Source: Acridotheres tristis (Eukaryota; Chordata; Aves; Passeriformes; Sturnidae). Taken from it: a stretch of DNA of 64,000 nt. A model generated the notes under the pieces. It was not told the DNA's origin, ran no database searches, and was given only the letters and a program-made list of their open reading frames with translations. The DNA is taken from assembly GCA_037013685.1 (NCBI GenBank), contig CM072891.1, positions 62,001 to 126,000 of the forward strand, written 5' to 3'. Below are positions 62,160 through 64,000 of the stretch, piece by piece (position 1 is the stretch's first letter; the number at the start of each line of letters is the position of its first letter). A program made the translations under genes and the position numbers.

Positions 62160-62700
62160 CACTGTCTTCATAAACTAACTGGACTCAAAGGTATGCTAAG
62201 TCTGCTGATGAGACAAAGTTAGGAGGAGCTGCTGACTCCTTTGAAAGCAGGGGGTCTCTGCAGTGAGATCTAAACAAAGCAGAGGGCTGGGCAATCACCA
62301 GCCGTATGAAATTTAACAAGGGCAAGTGCTGGATTCTGCACCTGGGATGGGGCAAACCTGGAAGTACAAACAGACTGGGAAATGAGAGCAGCTCCACAGA
62401 AAGGGATCTGGGAGTCCTGGTCAAGGGCTAGGTCAATCTGAGCCAGCAGTGCCCTGGCAGCCAGGAGGGCCAACCCTGTCCTGGGGACATCAGGCACAGC
62501 ATCACAGCCAGGCAAGGGAGGGGATTGTCCTGCTCTGCTCTGAGCTGGGGCAGCCTCATCTTGAATATTGTGTCCAGTTTTGGGTGCTACAGTGTAAGAA
62601 GGACATTAGATAGGACAGGATTAAAAGGATATTAGAGAACATCTAAATGAGGTCTACAAAGATGGTGAAGAGTCTAGAGAGGGAACATACAAGGAACATC
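62160..62700 (+). mobile_element. CR1 LINE internal fragment
   Basis: Begins near a decayed reverse-transcriptase stretch that translates as KSADETKLGGAADS, the remains of the catalytic FADDTKLGG motif. It continues with AAATTTAACAAGGGCAAGTG, GTGCTGGATTCTGCACCTGG, TTGAATATTGTGTCCAGTTT and ACAAAGATGGTGAAGAGTCT. It stops before the usual CR1 tail, so both ends are missing. Several small open frames here are fragments of it. Confidence 0.85.
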
Positions 62701-64000
62701 ACAGGGGTCATTTTGAAAAACAAAAAAACATTGCTGCTAAAAATGTAGCATGATTTTTGCATGATGGCAAAAAAAAGTCATACCACAAACTTCATGTCAG
62801 ACTTGTCTATCTCTTGCTGAGTGCTGATACCTGTTCAAACTGGGCTTTAGGTTATGGATCTCAGCTAGACAGTAGGAAGAGTGCACGTCTGATGCTGAGA
62901 AAGGACAAGTTATTTTGCTCTTCTGCTGTCATTCCTCGTCATGGGAAGGATTTGTGCTTGCCAGAAAGAACTGGCAAAGGTAATGTAAAGGAAATGTTAG
63001 CTTGAAGTGAAATAACACAGGAACCTATAGCAGAATGTTGTTCAATTATAATTTGAACCAGAAAGACCTTCAGAATAATTGTATAACTGTATGTTGTTTG
63101 AAGAAAGCCATGTTAATTTCTTGTCTACGTGATAGGCAGAGCTGTAACAGAGATCCAGATAAAAACAAATTTCTAGTCTTGGCTGTTATATGCACAAGGT
63201 ATCAAAGACACACCACCAAGAAAATCATGGTATTATGTGAAACCAATCCATATAAATCTTTTCTATTGTATATATCCTCCCTGGGATGAGTAAAAAGGAT
63301 ATGTGGTATGTCTAATGTATTGCTGAATGGAATATTCTTTTATATTTATTCACTAGCAGACAGGTAGAGCACACTGAATTTATAAACTGAATTTTGCTTT
63401 TCAGGCTTTTGAGCTCATAATATGTGTGTAAGATATGTCCACTGTAAATATACTGGAAACAAACTTGTAACATGTCTTACAAAAATGGCTTTGAAGTTAA
63501 GAAAAGTATGGAACAAAACTGTATCTTTTTCATCATTATTAATTGTCACCAAATTTATTTTAAAATATCTTAATATTCTGGACATTCCAAAAAATGATAT
63601 GGCTCAGCTGTATGACATTCCAATTAGTAACAGTTATGGTTGGGAGGTGGGGGGCCTGGTTCTTCAGATACTGTTATAATCAGGTAACATATTTATAACA
63701 GTGTAAGTAGTACTTTTTGTAGGCTAGCTCTAAATAGCTGGCAATTGACACAGTAAACTCTTGAAGATGATCTTGAAATTTCCTTGAAGTTGGCTCTAAC
63801 AGAGAGAAAAAAATTGACAGAAAGAGAAGATTCAGAGAGGGGCTAGAGATCAGAAACTAAATGAAAGGTAAGCGATGGCTGGTGCAGGAATCCTCCACAA
63901 AAGTTAAATGCTGGATTTGCTGGCCAGCTCCTCTGTTTGATTCCTACCTTCTCCCTGAAAAGTCCTTGAGTTTTCCCATGTTTTCTATTGCAAAGACAGA
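62701..64000. other. Intergenic sequence to the window edge
   Basis: Open frames of 82-85 codons occur but show no motifs. No gene, RNA or repeat family recognised. Confidence 0.55.

Noticed and set aside
1..64000. CRISPR arrays, phage, bacterial operons, defence systems
   Set aside because: None present. Gene structure, splice sites and CR1 repeats show vertebrate nuclear DNA.

Overview
This window looks like a piece of a bird chromosome. It has long AT-rich introns, few genes and no prokaryotic signals. Several truncated CR1 LINEs end in the typical avian 3' tail (…CCTTCCAACTCAGC…ATTCTGTGATTCTGTG). I identify one protein-coding gene, ARHGAP5 (p190-B RhoGAP), on the minus strand, and I can rebuild its whole coding region from splice sites and reading phase.

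Layout from right to left, the direction of ARHGAP5 transcription. About 44.4-64 kb is intergenic DNA upstream of the gene: CR1 fragments, a 52-bp GC-rich minisatellite at 44.74-45.10 kb, and a diverged ~170-bp duplication at 50.3/51.0 kb. A CpG island at 43.55-44.42 kb carries GC-box, NRF1, ETS and YY1-like sites and is the likely promoter. A second, smaller CpG island lies at 41.23-41.60 kb. A predicted noncoding exon sits at 36,713-36,819. The giant coding exon (29,318-33,217) encodes residues 1-1241. Five smaller exons (19,797-19,944; 7,959-8,036; 6,844-6,975; 5,290-5,395; 3,318-3,648 plus 3' UTR) encode the C-terminal RhoGAP domain.

The summed CDS is 4,518 nt, 1,505 residues plus stop, with every junction in phase. 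All key features are present: N-terminal GTP-binding fold with P-loop, FF repeats, two pseudo-GTPase folds, paired tyrosine motifs, polybasic stretch, RhoGAP arginine finger and proline-rich tail. I see no sign of a broken gene.

The introns hold no second gene that I can support. They contain CR1 remnants at ~12.9-13.6 kb (same strand as ARHGAP5) and at 28.1 and 34.1-35.0 kb (opposite strand), small tandem duplications and poly-A/T tracts. I found no bacterial-type system, CRISPR array, rRNA or tRNA. The most notable points are the short uORFs in the ARHGAP5 leader, one of which ends inside the ATGATG start, the twin CpG islands, and the minisatellite beside the promoter. Coordinates of exons come from splice-site reading by eye. 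UTR ends and the first exon are the least certain parts.
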